A stretch of 37,680 bases of DNA, from contig JAAERS010000050.1 in the NCBI GenBank assembly GCA_024230095.1, positions 1-37,680 of the forward strand, read 5' to 3'. A program made the position numbers and the translations under genes. The stretch is from Gammaproteobacteria bacterium. Its GTDB lineage: Bacteria; Pseudomonadota; Gammaproteobacteria; Pseudomonadales; Balneatricaceae. Below, one piece after another: positions 7,834 through 19,037 of the stretch (positions within the stretch are counted from its first letter, which is position 1; each line of letters begins with the position of its first letter). The notes below the pieces were generated by a model. That model was not told where the DNA came from and searched no databases. It was given only the letters and a program-made list of their open reading frames with translations.

Positions 7834-8008
7834 TTTTAGTCCATTTTGCCCCACTGGCTGCGCTATGCTGCTCCATGCATGGTCTGTGAGCTAGATAAAC
7901 TGAGTCGCCTGCAATTATATTATCGGTATATGCACCCTATATGCAACTGCCATGGGCCGCTTTGTATAAATATGTATTAGCAAGTCCCTGAAAGGCCATA
8001 AGATTGGG

Positions 8009-8014
8009 TATAAT
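8009..8014 (+). promoter_or_regulatory. Candidate -10 element for uup
   Basis: A perfect TATAAT lies 75 bp before the uup ATG in a 255-bp divergent gap. The best -35 match is CTGAAA (7988-7993) at a short 15-bp spacing, so the call rests mostly on the -10. Confidence 0.35.
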
Positions 8015-8088
8015 GCTGTTCGTTATTAATATAGGTCAATCTGGGTCATTTGAAGACGGTGGTTGGCGGTTGTGAGTAAGGTCAAATT

Positions 8089-9996
8089 ATGAATTTATTG
8101 CGTCTGGAACAGATGTATTTGGCATATGGTTCGGCACCTTTGTTAGATGGCGTTGATTTACAAATTGATATGGGTGATCGAATTTGCCTCATTGGCCGCA
8201 ACGGCGCAGGCAAATCAAGTTTAATGAAAGTGCTGTCTGGTGAGCAATTGCCTGATGGGGGTGTTGTATGGCGCAGCCCTGCTTGTCGAATTGGTTATCT
8301 TGAACAGGAATTGCCTCAGCGTGAAGATCTTACTGTTGCCGAAGTGGTAGCCATGGGGCTTGCTGATGTGTATGACTTGCGAGCGAAGCACGCGGCGTTA
8401 ACTAGCCAACACCTTGATGAAACTAAGTTGCAGGAATTGGAGCACATCAGTCATAAGTTGGATGAGCTTGATGGTTGGCAGATGGAAAATAAGGTCGAGC
8501 GTATTCTTTCGCGCTTGCAACTGGCTGGTGACCGTCAATTGAGTGAGCTATCTGGTGGTTGGCGGCGGCGCGTAAGCCTAGCCCGAGCACTGGTTTCAGA
8601 ACCAACCCTATTATTGTTGGATGAACCAACCAACCATTTGGACTTGTTGGCCATAGAGTGGCTAGAACAACAATTATTAGGATACAAGGGGGCCATTGTA
8701 TTTATAACCCATGACCGCCGATTCCTACAGGCATTGGCGAATCGTATTATGGAGTTGGATCGTGGCCAATTACATTATTTTCCTGGTGGCTACCAACGTT
8801 TTCTAGCTTATAGAGAACAGCAGTTGATTGAAGAAGAGCGTCATAATGCGCTATTTGATAAAAAGTTAGCACAAGAAGAAGTTTGGATTCGCCAAGGGAT
8901 CAAGGCCCGGCGTACCCGTAATGAAGGGCGGGTGAGAGCGTTGCAAGATTTGCGTAAACAGCGCAGTCAGCGCCGTGAGCGTCAAGGTTTAACCCGTATG
9001 GAAGTGGCCACTGGGTTGGATTCTGGTAAGCTGGTGTGTGAGATGCAGAATGTGAGTCATGGATATGGCGCTCAGCGATTGTTAAATAATTTTGACTTCA
9101 CCTTGATTAAGGGTGATCGCGTCGGATTGGTTGGAGCCAACGGCGTGGGCAAGTCTACACTATTGCGTATTTTGTTGGGTGAATTGACCCCGCAAATGGG
9201 CAAGGTGAAGATGGGGACTCGGATTCAAGTGGCTTATTTTGATCAGTTGCGTGAACAACTTAATCTCAGTAAAACCGTTATGGATAATTTGGCTGAGGGT
9301 CGAGAAAGTATCGAAATTAATGGCAAACATAAGCATGTTATGGGTTATTTACAGGACTTTTTGTTTTCCCCTGAGCGTGTTCGCAGCCCCGTTAGTAGCC
9401 TGTCTGGCGGCGAACGAAACCGCTTATTATTAGCCAAACTTTTCAGTAAACCAGCCAACGTATTGGTATTGGATGAACCCACCAACGATTTGGATATTGA
9501 AACGCTGGAATTACTTGAAGAATTGTTGTCAGAATACGCAGGCACCGTATTGTTAGTGAGCCACGACCGTGTGTTTTTGGATCAAGTGGTAACCACTTGT
9601 TTGGTATTTGATGGCAAAGGCCGTGTTGAAGAATCTGTAGGTGGCTATAGCGATTGGTATGGTCGTGGTGGGCGCCTAGAAAGTGCCATTGCTCTAAGTG
9701 ATAAAGCGGCTGCTGCGGCTCCAGCGCTGGGTCAGGCCGGTGCGGTAAAACCTGCAGAAGAAAAGAAAACCAAAAAATTGAGTTATAAAGTGCAGCGAGA
9801 ACTTGATCAGTTGCCTAGTCTCATTGAACAACTAGAATCTGAGCTGGAGGCGTTGCAAGGGCAGGTTAGTCATGGTGATTTTTACGGCCAAGACCATGCG
9901 AAGGTGGCGGCTACATTAGCACAGCTTGAAACGAAGGAATCCGAGCTTGAGGCAGCCATGGAACGGTGGATGGAAATCGAAGAAATGATGACCTAG
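8089..9996 (+). CDS. uup: ABC-F family ATPase Uup
   Basis: A cytoplasmic ABC-F protein with two ATPase cassettes and no membrane domain, 635 residues as in E. coli Uup. Cassette 1: Walker A GRNGAGKSS (about 36-44), signature LSGGWRRR, Walker B LLLLDEPTNHLD. Cassette 2: Walker A GANGVGKST (about 349-357), signature LSGGERNR, Walker B VLVLDEPTNDLD. An ABC-F linker rich in Arg and Glu lies between them, and the C-terminal coiled coil (about 560-635) is the Uup-type DNA-binding extension. Uup lowers precise transposon excision and acts at branched DNA intermediates; ABC-F relatives act on the ribosome. All ATPase motifs are intact. The downstream universal stress gene is convergent. Confidence 0.95.
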   Translation: MNLLRLEQMYLAYGSAPLLDGVDLQIDMGDRICLIGRNGAGKSSLMKVLSGEQLPDGGVVWRSPACRIGYLEQELPQREDLTVAEVVAMGLADVYDLRAKHAALTSQHLDETKLQELEHISHKLDELDGWQMENKVERILSRLQLAGDRQLSELSGGWRRRVSLARALVSEPTLLLLDEPTNHLDLLAIEWLEQQLLGYKGAIVFITHDRRFLQALANRIMELDRGQLHYFPGGYQRFLAYREQQLIEEERHNALFDKKLAQEEVWIRQGIKARRTRNEGRVRALQDLRKQRSQRRERQGLTRMEVATGLDSGKLVCEMQNVSHGYGAQRLLNNFDFTLIKGDRVGLVGANGVGKSTLLRILLGELTPQMGKVKMGTRIQVAYFDQLREQLNLSKTVMDNLAEGRESIEINGKHKHVMGYLQDFLFSPERVRSPVSSLSGGERNRLLLAKLFSKPANVLVLDEPTNDLDIETLELLEELLSEYAGTVLLVSHDRVFLDQVVTTCLVFDGKGRVEESVGGYSDWYGRGGRLESAIALSDKAAAAAPALGQAGAVKPAEEKKTKKLSYKVQRELDQLPSLIEQLESELEALQGQVSHGDFYGQDHAKVAATLAQLETKESELEAAMERWMEIEEMMT

Positions 9997-10037
9997 CCGG
10001 TACGAAGATGTGGGGGCTAGGTGTTGATTTTCTTCGT

Positions 10038-10466
10038 CTATATTCTTACCGCTAATACATCACAGGTTGCACCATGCAATACACTATTGGAGGTGGATCC
10101 GAGTAACAGTGCCAATCCGTGGCGACCGTGACTGCCCACAATGATCAGGTCAGCGCCTATTTCTTCGGCAACGCGATGTACTTCACTTTCTATGTGGCCG
10201 CTGCATAAGATTTTTTCACTTTCCTGCAGGTTATGAGATTCCATAAATTGTGACAGGCGTTGCTCGGCATGCTCATGCAACTGTTCTTGAATCGCACTCA
10301 GGTCCATAGGTACATCGCCACCATAGGCATAACTTAGGGGTTCAGTGACATGCATAAAGTGAAGTTTTGCGCCCATCAAATCAGCAATGGCACACGCCTT
10401 TTTGCTGACGGGCTCTGCTTCTTCGTTTAGATCTATGGCTACTAAAATATTGCTGTAAGTAAGCAT
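10038..10466 (-). CDS. Universal stress protein, UspA family
   Basis: 142 residues forming one UspA domain: N-terminal strand NILVAIDL, long middle helix, and the C-terminal nucleotide loop ADLIIVGSHGRHGLALLLGS followed by S-N-S-V. The G-x2-G-x8-G-S arrangement is the ATP-binding form of the fold, one residue shorter between glycines than in the archaeal MJ0577 protein as I remember it. AAGGA lies upstream of ATG 10466. A usp-like gene in this place, between uup and fadBA, is also seen in Pseudomonas. The role in stress survival is inferred from the family. Confidence 0.93.
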   Translation of the reverse strand: MLTYSNILVAIDLNEEAEPVSKKACAIADLMGAKLHFMHVTEPLSYAYGGDVPMDLSAIQEQLHEHAEQRLSQFMESHNLQESEKILCSGHIESEVHRVAEEIGADLIIVGSHGRHGLALLLGSTSNSVLHGATCDVLAVRI

Positions 10467-10583
10467 AAAATATCTTCCTTATTGCGGCTGATCTATTTTA
10501 GTTTAGCACAAGGTACATCAGTAGTGGCAAGTGTTAAACTGACGATGGTCAATGAGCTTTATATTATTTAGGGAAGTGATTTC

Positions 10584-11096
10584 ATGGAATACAAGTGGTT
10601 AATTGTAGTGTTGGTGGTGTTGTCTTTATTGGGGTCTATTTCTTGGGCAATGCCAACACCCATGCAGCGTGCACAGGCGAAAATTCGCAAGTTGGCCATG
10701 GCGAAGGGAGTCCAGATACGGGTTGGCAAATTACAAGGCCCTCGGGAGGAGGGGGAAATGACACCAGAGGGGCATCTTGCCACTGGCTACAACTTACCAC
10801 GGCCTTCTGAAACTGCGAAACATATGGCAAAAACTCATAATTGGGAAGTTTTTCGTGCTAATGGTTTACATAAAGCCGGATTGCCTAGGGGGTGGTGCTG
10901 GAACCGCGGAGAGGGGGCCTTGACAGATAAACAATTGCAAGATCTTGCCCAACTAATTGGGAGGTTGCCAAAAGACGTTTACGCTATTGGAGCCTCCCCT
11001 ATCGGGGTCGTTGCTTATTGGCACGAAGTGGGTACACCAAAGGAGTTGGATGATCTTATAACCGCATTGCAAGGCTTATTGGAGCACTCGCTTTAG
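10584..11096 (+). CDS. Membrane-anchored hypothetical protein
   Basis: 170 residues. A single N-terminal hydrophobic helix (residues 4-22, LIVVLVVLSLLGSISW) is followed by the polar remainder, which would face the periplasm or cytoplasm depending on topology. The soluble part has a Lys/Arg-rich stretch after the helix and a conserved-looking block around residues 90-115 (NWEVFRANGLHKAG, then GWCWN). It is not a YajC-type protein by any motif I can see. GGGAAG precedes the ATG at 8 nt. It sits between the uspA-like gene and fadB, where Pseudomonas also has uncharacterised genes. Function unknown. Confidence 0.72.
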   Translation: MEYKWLIVVLVVLSLLGSISWAMPTPMQRAQAKIRKLAMAKGVQIRVGKLQGPREEGEMTPEGHLATGYNLPRPSETAKHMAKTHNWEVFRANGLHKAGLPRGWCWNRGEGALTDKQLQDLAQLIGRLPKDVYAIGASPIGVVAYWHEVGTPKELDDLITALQGLLEHSL

Positions 11097-11203
11097 GCCT
11101 TCAATAGCGTCTTTAACCCATGTTCTTGGCTGCACGGTTCAAATGTGTCTAGTCGGTCATGGTTGACTTTAATAGGAGCAAAATTTAAGTTGGTACTCGA
11201 AAA

Positions 11204-11221
11204 TTAAAACGCTTGTATGAA
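11204..11221. promoter_or_regulatory. Putative PsrA operator upstream of fadBA
   Basis: The sequence TTAAAAC-GCTT-GTATGAA is an imperfect dyad. It keeps 12 of the 14 defined positions of TTCAAAC-N4-GTTTGAA, the type of site bound by the TetR-family fatty-acid regulator PsrA (core G/CAAAC-N2-4-GTTTG/C). Flanking AAATT/AAATTT extends the dyad. It lies 58 bp before fadB, where a repressor could act on the operon promoter. Identification is by consensus only. Confidence 0.5.
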
Positions 11222-11279
11222 ATTTGTCTTTGTACTGACATTTCACGAGCCACGTACTTAATAAAAAAGGAGTCCATGC

Positions 11280-13445
11280 ATGATATATGCGGGCAATGCC
11301 GTGCAGGTTGTAATGCACGATGAACAAATTGCTAAATTGACCTTTGATCTTGTTGGTGAGTCAGTGAACAAGTTCAATGGGGCAACATTAGCCGAACTGG
11401 GCGAAGCGATTGCGGCGATTGCGGCTGAAGAGCAGATCAAGGGCCTTATGCTAAGTAGTGCCAAATCTGTTTTTATCGTGGGTGCTGATATTACTGAATT
11501 TCTGGAATTCTTTCAGTACAGTACTGAAGAATTAATGGCACAAAACATGCGAATTAATGCCATGTTTAATGCTATAGAAGACTTACCCATCCCCAGTGTT
11601 TCCTTGATCAACGGTATGGCCTTTGGTGGTGGTTTTGAAGTTTGTCTGGCGACGGATTATCGAATTATGTCTGAGCAAGGCAGTGTGGCCTTGCCAGAAG
11701 TAAAGCTTGGTATCATGCCAGGTTGGGGGGGCAGTGTGCGCCTGCCACGTTTGATTGGTATTGATAATGCTATTGAGTGGATTTGTTCTGGTGGTACTAA
11801 AAAAGCGGCAGTTGCATTAAAAGAAGGTGCTGCAGACGCTGTCGTCGCTGAGCAAGATTTGGTGGTGGCGGGTATCAACTTGCTTGAACGTTGTATTGCC
11901 GGTGAATTGGATTACCAACAACGCAAAGTGGAAAAGCAAAGCAAGTTGCCTCTGGGTCCAATTGAACAAATGATGGCATTTGAGACAGCGAAAGGTTTTG
12001 TCGCAGGAAAGGCTGGACCCAATTATCCAGCACCGGTTAGGGCTATCAAAACCATTCAAAAACATGCTGGCATGGGCCGAGACAAAGCCCAATTGGTTGA
12101 AGCGAAAGCATTTGCAGAACTATGCAAAACTGATGTCGCCACTAATTTGGTGGGTATCTTCTTAGCTGACCAGTACTTAAAACGTACGGTGAAGTCTCAT
12201 GCTGGTAAAGCGGCGAAAGTAAAGCAAGCAGCTGTATTGGGTGCTGGTATTATGGGCGGTGGGATTGCCTATCAATCGGCCTCGAAAGGCATCCCAATTG
12301 TCATGAAAGACATTAATGATCAAGCCTTGCAACTGGGTCTGGATGAAGCCGCCAATATTTTGCAAAAGCTAGTCTCCCGCGGTCGCTTAGATAACCGTAA
12401 GATGGCCAAGGTGTTGAACCAGATTCGTCCGACCTTAAGTTCGGCTGATTTGGCCAATGTTGATATCGTGGTTGAGGCCGTGGTGGAAAACTCAAAGATC
12501 AAATCAATGGTGTTGGCGGATGTTGAGCAGCAGGTGGCAGAGCACACGGTAATCACCTCTAACACCTCCACTATTTCAATTAACCATTTGGCCAAGTCGT
12601 TAAAAGACCCAAGCCGATTCTGTGGCATGCACTTCTTTAATCCGGTGCACCGCATGCCTTTGGTTGAAGTAATTCGTGGTGAGAATTCCAGTGATGAAAC
12701 TGTGGCCACCACTGTGGCTTACGCCAATGCTATGGGCAAAAAGCCTGTGGTAGTTAATGATTGTCCTGGTTTTTATGTGAATCGCGTATTGTTCCCCTAT
12801 TTTGGTGGCTTCGGCCTCTTGGTAGAAAAGGGGATTGATATCTTGCGTATGGATAAAATCATGGAAGGTTTTGGCTGGCCTATGGGGCCTGCTTACCTGT
12901 TAGATGTTGTTGGTATTGATACAGCGCACCATGCCCAAGCAGTCATGGCTGAAGGATTTCCTGAACGCATGGCTGGACAAGGTGAGGCTGTAGTTAGCTT
13001 GATGTACGAAAAACAACGCTTTGGCCAAAAAAATGGGGCCGGTTTCTACCAATATGAAACGGATAAAAAAGGTCGGCCAGTAAAGGTCGTAGACGCTGAT
13101 ATGTTGGCTAGTCTAAGTGATTTGTGCCCTGAACCTGCGGTAATGGAAGACCAAGATATCATTGATTATATGATGCTGCCTCTTTGCTTAGAAGTCGCGC
13201 GTTGTCTGGAAGAGGGTATCATTGCGTCGCCGGCTGAAGCTGACTTGGCTCTGGTATATGGCCTTGGCTTCCCTCCATTTATGGGCGGTGCCTGTAAGTA
13301 TATGGATACCATTGGTATAGCCAATATATGTGAACGTGCAGACGCTTTAGTAGCGCAAAGTCCATTGTATCTCGTGCCTGAGTCCATGCGTGCAATGGCC
13401 GCCGCAGGCGAAACTTATTATGGCAACATGCAGGCCAAGGGCTAA
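11280..13445 (+). CDS. fadB: Fatty acid oxidation complex subunit alpha FadB
   Basis: The multifunctional alpha subunit of the aerobic beta-oxidation complex, 721 residues. The N-terminal enoyl-CoA hydratase/isomerase domain has both catalytic glutamates, E120 (FGGGFEV) and E140 ([15 protein letters not shown]). The NAD-binding hydroxyacyl-CoA dehydrogenase domain starts at about 315 with the Rossmann motif GAGIMGGG, and its catalytic histidine is H451 in [16 protein letters not shown]. These match E. coli E119, E139 and H450. The start is ATG 11280 with GGAG 7 nt upstream; an overlapping ATG four bases earlier is out of frame. fadA follows after 15 bp, so the two form one operon, with a PsrA-like site in front. 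Confidence 0.97.
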   Translation: MIYAGNAVQVVMHDEQIAKLTFDLVGESVNKFNGATLAELGEAIAAIAAEEQIKGLMLSSAKSVFIVGADITEFLEFFQYSTEELMAQNMRINAMFNAIEDLPIPSVSLINGMAFGGGFEVCLATDYRIMSEQGSVALPEVKLGIMPGWGGSVRLPRLIGIDNAIEWICSGGTKKAAVALKEGAADAVVAEQDLVVAGINLLERCIAGELDYQQRKVEKQSKLPLGPIEQMMAFETAKGFVAGKAGPNYPAPVRAIKTIQKHAGMGRDKAQLVEAKAFAELCKTDVATNLVGIFLADQYLKRTVKSHAGKAAKVKQAAVLGAGIMGGGIAYQSASKGIPIVMKDINDQALQLGLDEAANILQKLVSRGRLDNRKMAKVLNQIRPTLSSADLANVDIVVEAVVENSKIKSMVLADVEQQVAEHTVITSNTSTISINHLAKSLKDPSRFCGMHFFNPVHRMPLVEVIRGENSSDETVATTVAYANAMGKKPVVVNDCPGFYVNRVLFPYFGGFGLLVEKGIDILRMDKIMEGFGWPMGPAYLLDVVGIDTAHHAQAVMAEGFPERMAGQGEAVVSLMYEKQRFGQKNGAGFYQYETDKKGRPVKVVDADMLASLSDLCPEPAVMEDQDIIDYMMLPLCLEVARCLEEGIIASPAEADLALVYGLGFPPFMGGACKYMDTIGIANICERADALVAQSPLYLVPESMRAMAAAGETYYGNMQAKG

Positions 13446-14636
<1,191 letters not shown>

Positions 14637-14683
14637 TTGGCTATTTTCTAACTGTTGAAAGCAGTTGGAATTGGTAATTTTAT

Positions 14684-14718
14684 AAAAGGGTAGTGATGAT
14701 AAATCACTGCCCTTTTTT
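14684..14718 (+). terminator. Rho-independent terminator of fadBA
   Basis: The stem GGGTAGTGAT (14688-14697) pairs with ATCACTGCCC (14703-14712), with one T-G pair and loop GATAA. A preceding AAAA tract and six trailing T (14713-14718) complete it. It lies 48 bp after the fadA stop. Confidence 0.92.
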
Positions 14719-14799
14719 ATTTATTGTCATAAAAGGTTGATTTTTTTGTCAAATAATGGAATTTTAAAAATAGATTAGGGTAATAAGACAGAAAAGAGC

Positions 14800-14831
14800 T
14801 TGACCTAAGGCTTGTGCAGTCTAAACTTAGG
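14800..14831 (+). promoter_or_regulatory. Candidate topA promoter overlapped by an inverted repeat
   Basis: TTGACC (14800-14805) and TAAACT (14822-14827), 16 bp apart, form a plausible sigma-70 promoter about 100 bp before the topA ATG. The inverted repeat CCTAAG (14804-14809) / CTTAGG (14826-14831) spans both elements and could be an operator or only a coincidence. Further AT-rich -10-like sequences follow at 14837-14860, so several start points are possible, as known for E. coli topA. Confidence 0.4.
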
Positions 14832-14925
14832 CCGCTGTATATTATCTTCTTTTGTTATAAAACCTAAAACCGTCTACGACGGGCTGCCCTGGCTACATTC
14901 GGTCAGCATATTTGGAACTAGTTTG

Positions 14926-17595
14926 ATGGGTAAATCCCTTGTTATAGTCGAATCGCCAGCCAAAGCGAAAACGATCAATAAATACCTTGGCAATAGTTTT
15001 ATTGTCAAATCTAGTGTTGGTCATATTCGTGACTTGCCAACCAAAGCCCCTGCATCGAGTAATGATCCTAAAGCGCGAGCAGCAGAAGCGGCAAAAGTTC
15101 GTAAGATGGCCCCAGAAGATAAGGAGATATACAAAGCTGCTCGTTCACGACGCCAGCTAGTGAGGCGCATGGGTATTGATCCTGGGAATGATTGGAAAGC
15201 TGACTACCAGGTATTACCCGGCAAAGAAAAAGTAGTCGAAGAACTAAAGCGTTTAGCGAAAGATGCCGACACTATTTATTTGGCAACGGATTTGGATCGC
15301 GAGGGAGAAGCCATCGCTTGGCACTTGCGAGAAGCCATTGGTGGTGACGAAAGTCGTTATCAACGTGTGGTGTTTAACGAAATTACCAAATCCGCTATTG
15401 AGCAGGCATTTGCTGCCCCATCACATCTGAATATGGATCAAGTGGATGCCCAACAAGCGCGTCGTTTCCTTGACCGAGTTGTGGGATTCATGATCTCGCC
15501 TTTGCTGTGGGCCAAGATTGCTCGCGGTTTGTCGGCAGGCCGAGTACAGTCCGTTGCCGTCAAACTGGTGGTAGAACGCGAACGTGAGATCCGGGCTTTT
15601 AATCCGGAAGAATATTGGGAAGTAAAGGCGGATTTAAGTACCACTGAAAAGCAGGCATTTGGTGCTCAAGTATTTAAACATAAAGGCGGTGATTTTCGCC
15701 CTAATAGTGAAGCTCAGACCCAGTTGGCCTTGGCAGATCTACAACAACAACCCTATGTAGTGCAGCGCCGGACAGACAAAGCAACATCTAGTCGACCATC
15801 AGCGCCATACATTACATCGACACTCCAGCAAGCGGCTAGCACACGCTTGGGGTTTGGTGTTAAGAAAACCATGATGATGGCCCAACGCCTCTACGAAGCC
15901 GGTTACATTACCTATATGCGCACGGATTCGACGAACCTAAGTCAGGAGGCTGTCAGCAACTGTCGAGACTATATCAGTGACCAATTTGGTGGCAAATATT
16001 TACCCAAAGAAGCTAATAGCTACTCCAGCAAAGAGGGTGCACAAGAAGCACACGAAGCTATTCGTCCATCGGAGGTAGGTGTTAAATCTACGCAGCTTAA
16101 TGGAATGGAGCGCGATGCCGAACGCTTGTATGAGCTGATTTGGCGTCAGTTTGTAGCTTGCCAGATGATGCCTGCTCAATTTACTAGCACCGGAATTACT
16201 ATAGCGGCTGGTGAGTTTTCTTTGCGCACCCGTGGCCGAATTATGCGCTTTGATGGATACACCAAGGTGCAGCCTAGTGCTAGCAATAAAGAAGATGATT
16301 TGTTATTGCCGGATTTAAAAGAGGGTGATAGCGTCAATCTACAGCAGCTTAACCCAAAGCAACATTTCACCAAACCGGCACCGCGTTTTTCTGAAGCCAG
16401 TTTGGTGAAGGAGCTGGAAAAGAAAGGTATTGGTCGACCATCGACTTATGCAGCGATTATCTCCACTATCCAAGACCGAGGTTATGTTAGTGTCCAAAAT
16501 CGCCGCTTCTATTCGGAAAAAATGGGTGACATTGTTACCGATCGTCTAGATGAAAGTTTCGCTCAGTTGATGAACTATGACTTTACGGCGAATATGGAAA
16601 AACGCTTGGATAGCGTGGCCAACGGCAATACCGAATGGAAGCGACTACTCAACGTATTCTACAAAGCTTTTACTCGCAAACTAAGTGCAGCTGAGTCTGT
16701 TGATGGTATGCGTGCCAACGACCCTACTACAACAGACGTAAGCTGTCCGGCCTGTGCTAGACCTATGACCATTAGAACGGCCTCAACAGGGGTGTTTCTA
16801 GGCTGTTCTGGTTATGCTTTGCCTCCTAAGGAACGTTGTAAGGAAACTATCAATCTAACATCCGGTGATGAAGTGGTCGCGGTGGACGCTGATGATGAGG
16901 CCGAATCCCGTTTATTAATTAAAAAGCGGCGCTGCGGAATTTGCGATACGGCAATGGATAGTTATTTGGTGGATAGCCAGCGTAAGTTGCATGTGTGTGG
17001 TAACAATCCGGATTGCTCCGGTTTTGAAGTCGAGCAGGGCGAGTTTCGTATTAAAGGCTATGATGGCCCCATGCTCGAATGTGATAAGTGTAGCGCTGAT
17101 ATGCATTTAAAAAATGGGCGCTTTGGTAAATACTTTGATTGCTCAGCAAGCGATTGTAAAAACACTCGCAAGTTATTGCGAGGCGGTGAACCAGCACCAC
17201 CGAAGATGGACCCTATTCCTATGCCGGAGTTGGCCTGTGAAAAGGTTGATGACCATTATATATTGCGTGATGGTGCGGCTGGTCTATTTTTGGCTGCCAG
17301 TAAATTTCCAAAAAACCGCGAAACCAGAGCGCCACTTATTGCCGAACTTTTGTCGGTAAAGGATGATCTAGATCCCAAATACAGTTTTTTGTTGTCTGCG
17401 CCGGTGCAAGATCCCAGTGGCAACCCTAGTATTGTGCGTTACAGCCGCAAGACAAAAGAACAGTATGTGATGACAGAGGTCGACAAAAAAGCCAGTGGCT
17501 GGCGTGCTACTTATCAAGGCGGGCGTTGGATCGAGACAGAAAAAGCGAGCAAACCGGCTAAGGCTTTGAGTAAAACAAAGCGCAAAACGGCCTAA
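14926..17595 (+). CDS. topA: DNA topoisomerase I (type IA)
   Basis: Relaxes negative supercoils by transient single-strand breakage. 889 residues from ATG 14926. This start matches the E. coli N-terminus (M-G-K[15 protein letters not shown]) and has GGAA 8 nt upstream; an upstream extension in the same frame is not family-like. Toprim motif: E9 and TDLDREGE (D122, D124, E126). The catalytic tyrosine is Y330 in [11 protein letters not shown]. The C-terminal part keeps three four-cysteine zinc ribbons starting at [16 protein letters not shown] and CDKCSADM, then a basic tail (about 860-889). It is slightly longer than the E. coli enzyme (865). The DUF6586 gene overlaps its stop by one base. Confidence 0.98.
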   Translation: MGKSLVIVESPAKAKTINKYLGNSFIVKSSVGHIRDLPTKAPASSNDPKARAAEAAKVRKMAPEDKEIYKAARSRRQLVRRMGIDPGNDWKADYQVLPGKEKVVEELKRLAKDADTIYLATDLDREGEAIAWHLREAIGGDESRYQRVVFNEITKSAIEQAFAAPSHLNMDQVDAQQARRFLDRVVGFMISPLLWAKIARGLSAGRVQSVAVKLVVEREREIRAFNPEEYWEVKADLSTTEKQAFGAQVFKHKGGDFRPNSEAQTQLALADLQQQPYVVQRRTDKATSSRPSAPYITSTLQQAASTRLGFGVKKTMMMAQRLYEAGYITYMRTDSTNLSQEAVSNCRDYISDQFGGKYLPKEANSYSSKEGAQEAHEAIRPSEVGVKSTQLNGMERDAERLYELIWRQFVACQMMPAQFTSTGITIAAGEFSLRTRGRIMRFDGYTKVQPSASNKEDDLLLPDLKEGDSVNLQQLNPKQHFTKPAPRFSEASLVKELEKKGIGRPSTYAAIISTIQDRGYVSVQNRRFYSEKMGDIVTDRLDESFAQLMNYDFTANMEKRLDSVANGNTEWKRLLNVFYKAFTRKLSAAESVDGMRANDPTTTDVSCPACARPMTIRTASTGVFLGCSGYALPPKERCKETINLTSGDEVVAVDADDEAESRLLIKKRRCGICDTAMDSYLVDSQRKLHVCGNNPDCSGFEVEQGEFRIKGYDGPMLECDKCSADMHLKNGRFGKYFDCSASDCKNTRKLLRGGEPAPPKMDPIPMPELACEKVDDHYILRDGAAGLFLAASKFPKNRETRAPLIAELLSVKDDLDPKYSFLLSAPVQDPSGNPSIVRYSRKTKEQYVMTEVDKKASGWRATYQGGRWIETEKASKPAKALSKTKRKTA

Positions 17596-18122
17596 TGCAA
17601 GTTGCTTTACGTTTAAGTTTCCAGCAACGAGCCTATGGGGAAGTCTTGTGGCAAGACATGCAAACCCGTTACGGCGAAACGGACAATCCTGACTACTGGC
17701 GACAGCGCATGCAGCGTCGAGCGTACCAAGGTGCCATAATTGAGCATCTGTTGGGTGCCGCTCGCAGTTTGGCCCAAGCGATACTTAAACAACAGGCAGA
17801 AACAAGGTTTGTCGATGCAGGTGCTCTTGCGCTGTGTGATATTTCTTCCCTATTGCAAGAGCAAGATTATTTATCGTCGACAGCACAGGGTCTGTTGTCG
17901 GCCTTACTAGAGGGGCATATGGGCCAGTTACAAACGGCGCAAAAAGTATTTGCTAAGGGTGTAAGCGGCCAATCGTCAACCGCTGGGGCTGATGAAGGGC
18001 AAACTATTGGGTTGCTCGCCAGTGATAACCTTGAGGAACCAGATAATTGGCCTATAGGTCAGTGGCTAAGGGATCTGAAAGAACTACAAGAGTCCACCCA
18101 AGCTGAATTATTGGAATATTAG
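17595..18122 (+). CDS. DUF6586-like protein downstream of topA
   Basis: 175 residues, mostly helical, acidic, without signal peptide or membrane segment. It starts in a TAATG overlap with the topA stop, so translation is coupled. Its position after topA and before lexA, its length and its helical N-terminal half (QRMQRRAYQGAIIEHLLGAA) match the small uncharacterised protein found between topA and lexA in Pseudomonas. The central region (about 115-135) is low in order, with Ser/Gly/Ala. A role linked to TopA is possible from coupling only. Confidence 0.7.
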   Translation: MQVALRLSFQQRAYGEVLWQDMQTRYGETDNPDYWRQRMQRRAYQGAIIEHLLGAARSLAQAILKQQAETRFVDAGALALCDISSLLQEQDYLSSTAQGLLSALLEGHMGQLQTAQKVFAKGVSGQSSTAGADEGQTIGLLASDNLEEPDNWPIGQWLRDLKELQESTQAELLEY

Positions 18123-18212
18123 GGGGTGTCTAATGTGGTTGTCGCTTAGACCACACATAGACATGCCTATCAGCAAGAACAGGCTCCATACTAGAGCGGC
18201 TATAACAGGGTA

Positions 18213-18821
18213 TTAGCTACCGCGGCGGATAACTCCAACACTGAGGCCCTCGATGCTTAAGCGCTGACGATTAAGGTCAACTTCAATGGGTGAGTAGTCT
18301 TCATTCTCTGCAATTAACAACACCTTGTTGCCAACTCGTTGAAAGCGTTTAACGGTAACCTCATCATCGACCCTTGCGACTACGATTTGTCCGTTGCGCG
18401 CTTGATCAGTTTTGTGCACAGCCAATAGGTCGCCATCAAAAATACCAATATCTTTCATGGACATGCCACTGACTTGCAGTAGATAATCAGCTTTTGGATA
18501 AAACAACCCGTCAGGTAGGGCGCAATAGTCACTGATATGCTCAGCGGCCAACATCGGGCTACCAGCGGCTACCATGCCAATAATAGGCAAACCTTTGTCT
18601 TCAGCATCCATGTCGGGCACACGAATGCCACGGGAAGCTCCAGGAATGATTTCAATGGCGCCTTTACGAGCCAGTGCCTTGAGGTGATCTTCAGCGGCAT
18701 TAGGAGATCTAAAACCTAGTTCTTGGGCAATCTCAGCCCGTGTTGGTGGGTAGCCCGTATCAGTGATGTGCTCACGAATACAGCTAAGAACCTGATCTTG
18801 GCGGGGAGTCAATTTTAACAT
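18213..18821 (-). CDS. lexA: LexA, SOS response repressor and autoprotease
   Basis: 202 residues, the E. coli length. An N-terminal winged helix (1-70, with [20 protein letters not shown] as the recognition unit) precedes the S24 autoprotease domain. The cleavage site is A86-G87 (MVAAGSP), and the catalytic dyad is S121 ([10 protein letters not shown]) and K158 (VTVKRF), equal to A84-G85, S119 and K156 of E. coli with an offset of two. GAGAGG lies 5 nt before the ATG. It is on the opposite strand to topA-DUF6586, whereas in Pseudomonas lexA continues in the same direction; sulA and psrA, its neighbours there, are absent. Two SOS boxes lie upstream and should allow autorepression. Confidence 0.98.
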   Translation of the reverse strand: MLKLTPRQDQVLSCIREHITDTGYPPTRAEIAQELGFRSPNAAEDHLKALARKGAIEIIPGASRGIRVPDMDAEDKGLPIIGMVAAGSPMLAAEHISDYCALPDGLFYPKADYLLQVSGMSMKDIGIFDGDLLAVHKTDQARNGQIVVARVDDEVTVKRFQRVGNKVLLIAENEDYSPIEVDLNRQRLSIEGLSVGVIRRGS

Positions 18822-18962
18822 AACGGCCTCTCGCTATAATGCTGCATGGTTGTCGGCGACAGTTGGGGGCGCCCATCGGTGTCGACGAGGGTAGCGACAC
18901 GAACACGGATAACTGAAATCAGTTGGTATAAGTGACGACATATATTCAGTTCCTGTGATAAA

Positions 18963-18978
18963 CTGTTTATTTATACAG
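18963..18978. promoter_or_regulatory. SOS (LexA) box 1
   Basis: A perfect CTGT-N8-ACAG palindrome frame with an all-A/T centre (TTATTTAT), as in strong gammaproteobacterial LexA sites. It lies in the shared lexA-dinG intergenic region. On the minus strand it contains TATAAA (18975-18970), a possible lexA -10. Confidence 0.88.
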
Positions 18979-18981
18979 GTA

Positions 18982-18997
18982 CTGTATATAATACCAG
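18982..18997. promoter_or_regulatory. SOS (LexA) box 2
   Basis: CTGT-N8-CCAG, one mismatch from consensus, 3 bp from box 1. A tandem pair whose second member ends in CCAG is also what I remember at E. coli lexA. It includes a plus-strand TATAAT (18987-18992). Binding here could affect both lexA and dinG. Confidence 0.8.
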
Positions 18998-19008
18998 TTA
19001 TATTTGGG

Positions 19009-19037
19009 CTGGCAAGTGTTTTTTTGGCCCCTATACT
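19009..19037 (+). promoter_or_regulatory. Candidate dinG promoter
   Basis: CTGGCA (19009-19014) and TATACT (19032-19037) with a 17-bp spacer match sigma-70 at 4 and 5 of 6 positions. It lies 11 bp after SOS box 2 and 38 bp before the dinG ATG, so LexA on the boxes would contact the upstream edge of RNA polymerase. Confidence 0.45.

Noticed and set aside
11190-11200. FadR-like half-site (TTGGTAC) upstream of fadB
   Set aside because: Only one arm of the FadR palindrome is present; the PsrA-like dyad next to it fits better.
14812-14925. N-terminal extension of topA from an upstream start
   Set aside because: The added residues are not family-like, and ATG 14926 has a Shine-Dalgarno and the conserved N-terminus.
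18123-18212. Remnant of sulA between DUF6586 and lexA
   Set aside because: The 90-bp gap has no coding similarity that I can see and is too short for the gene.
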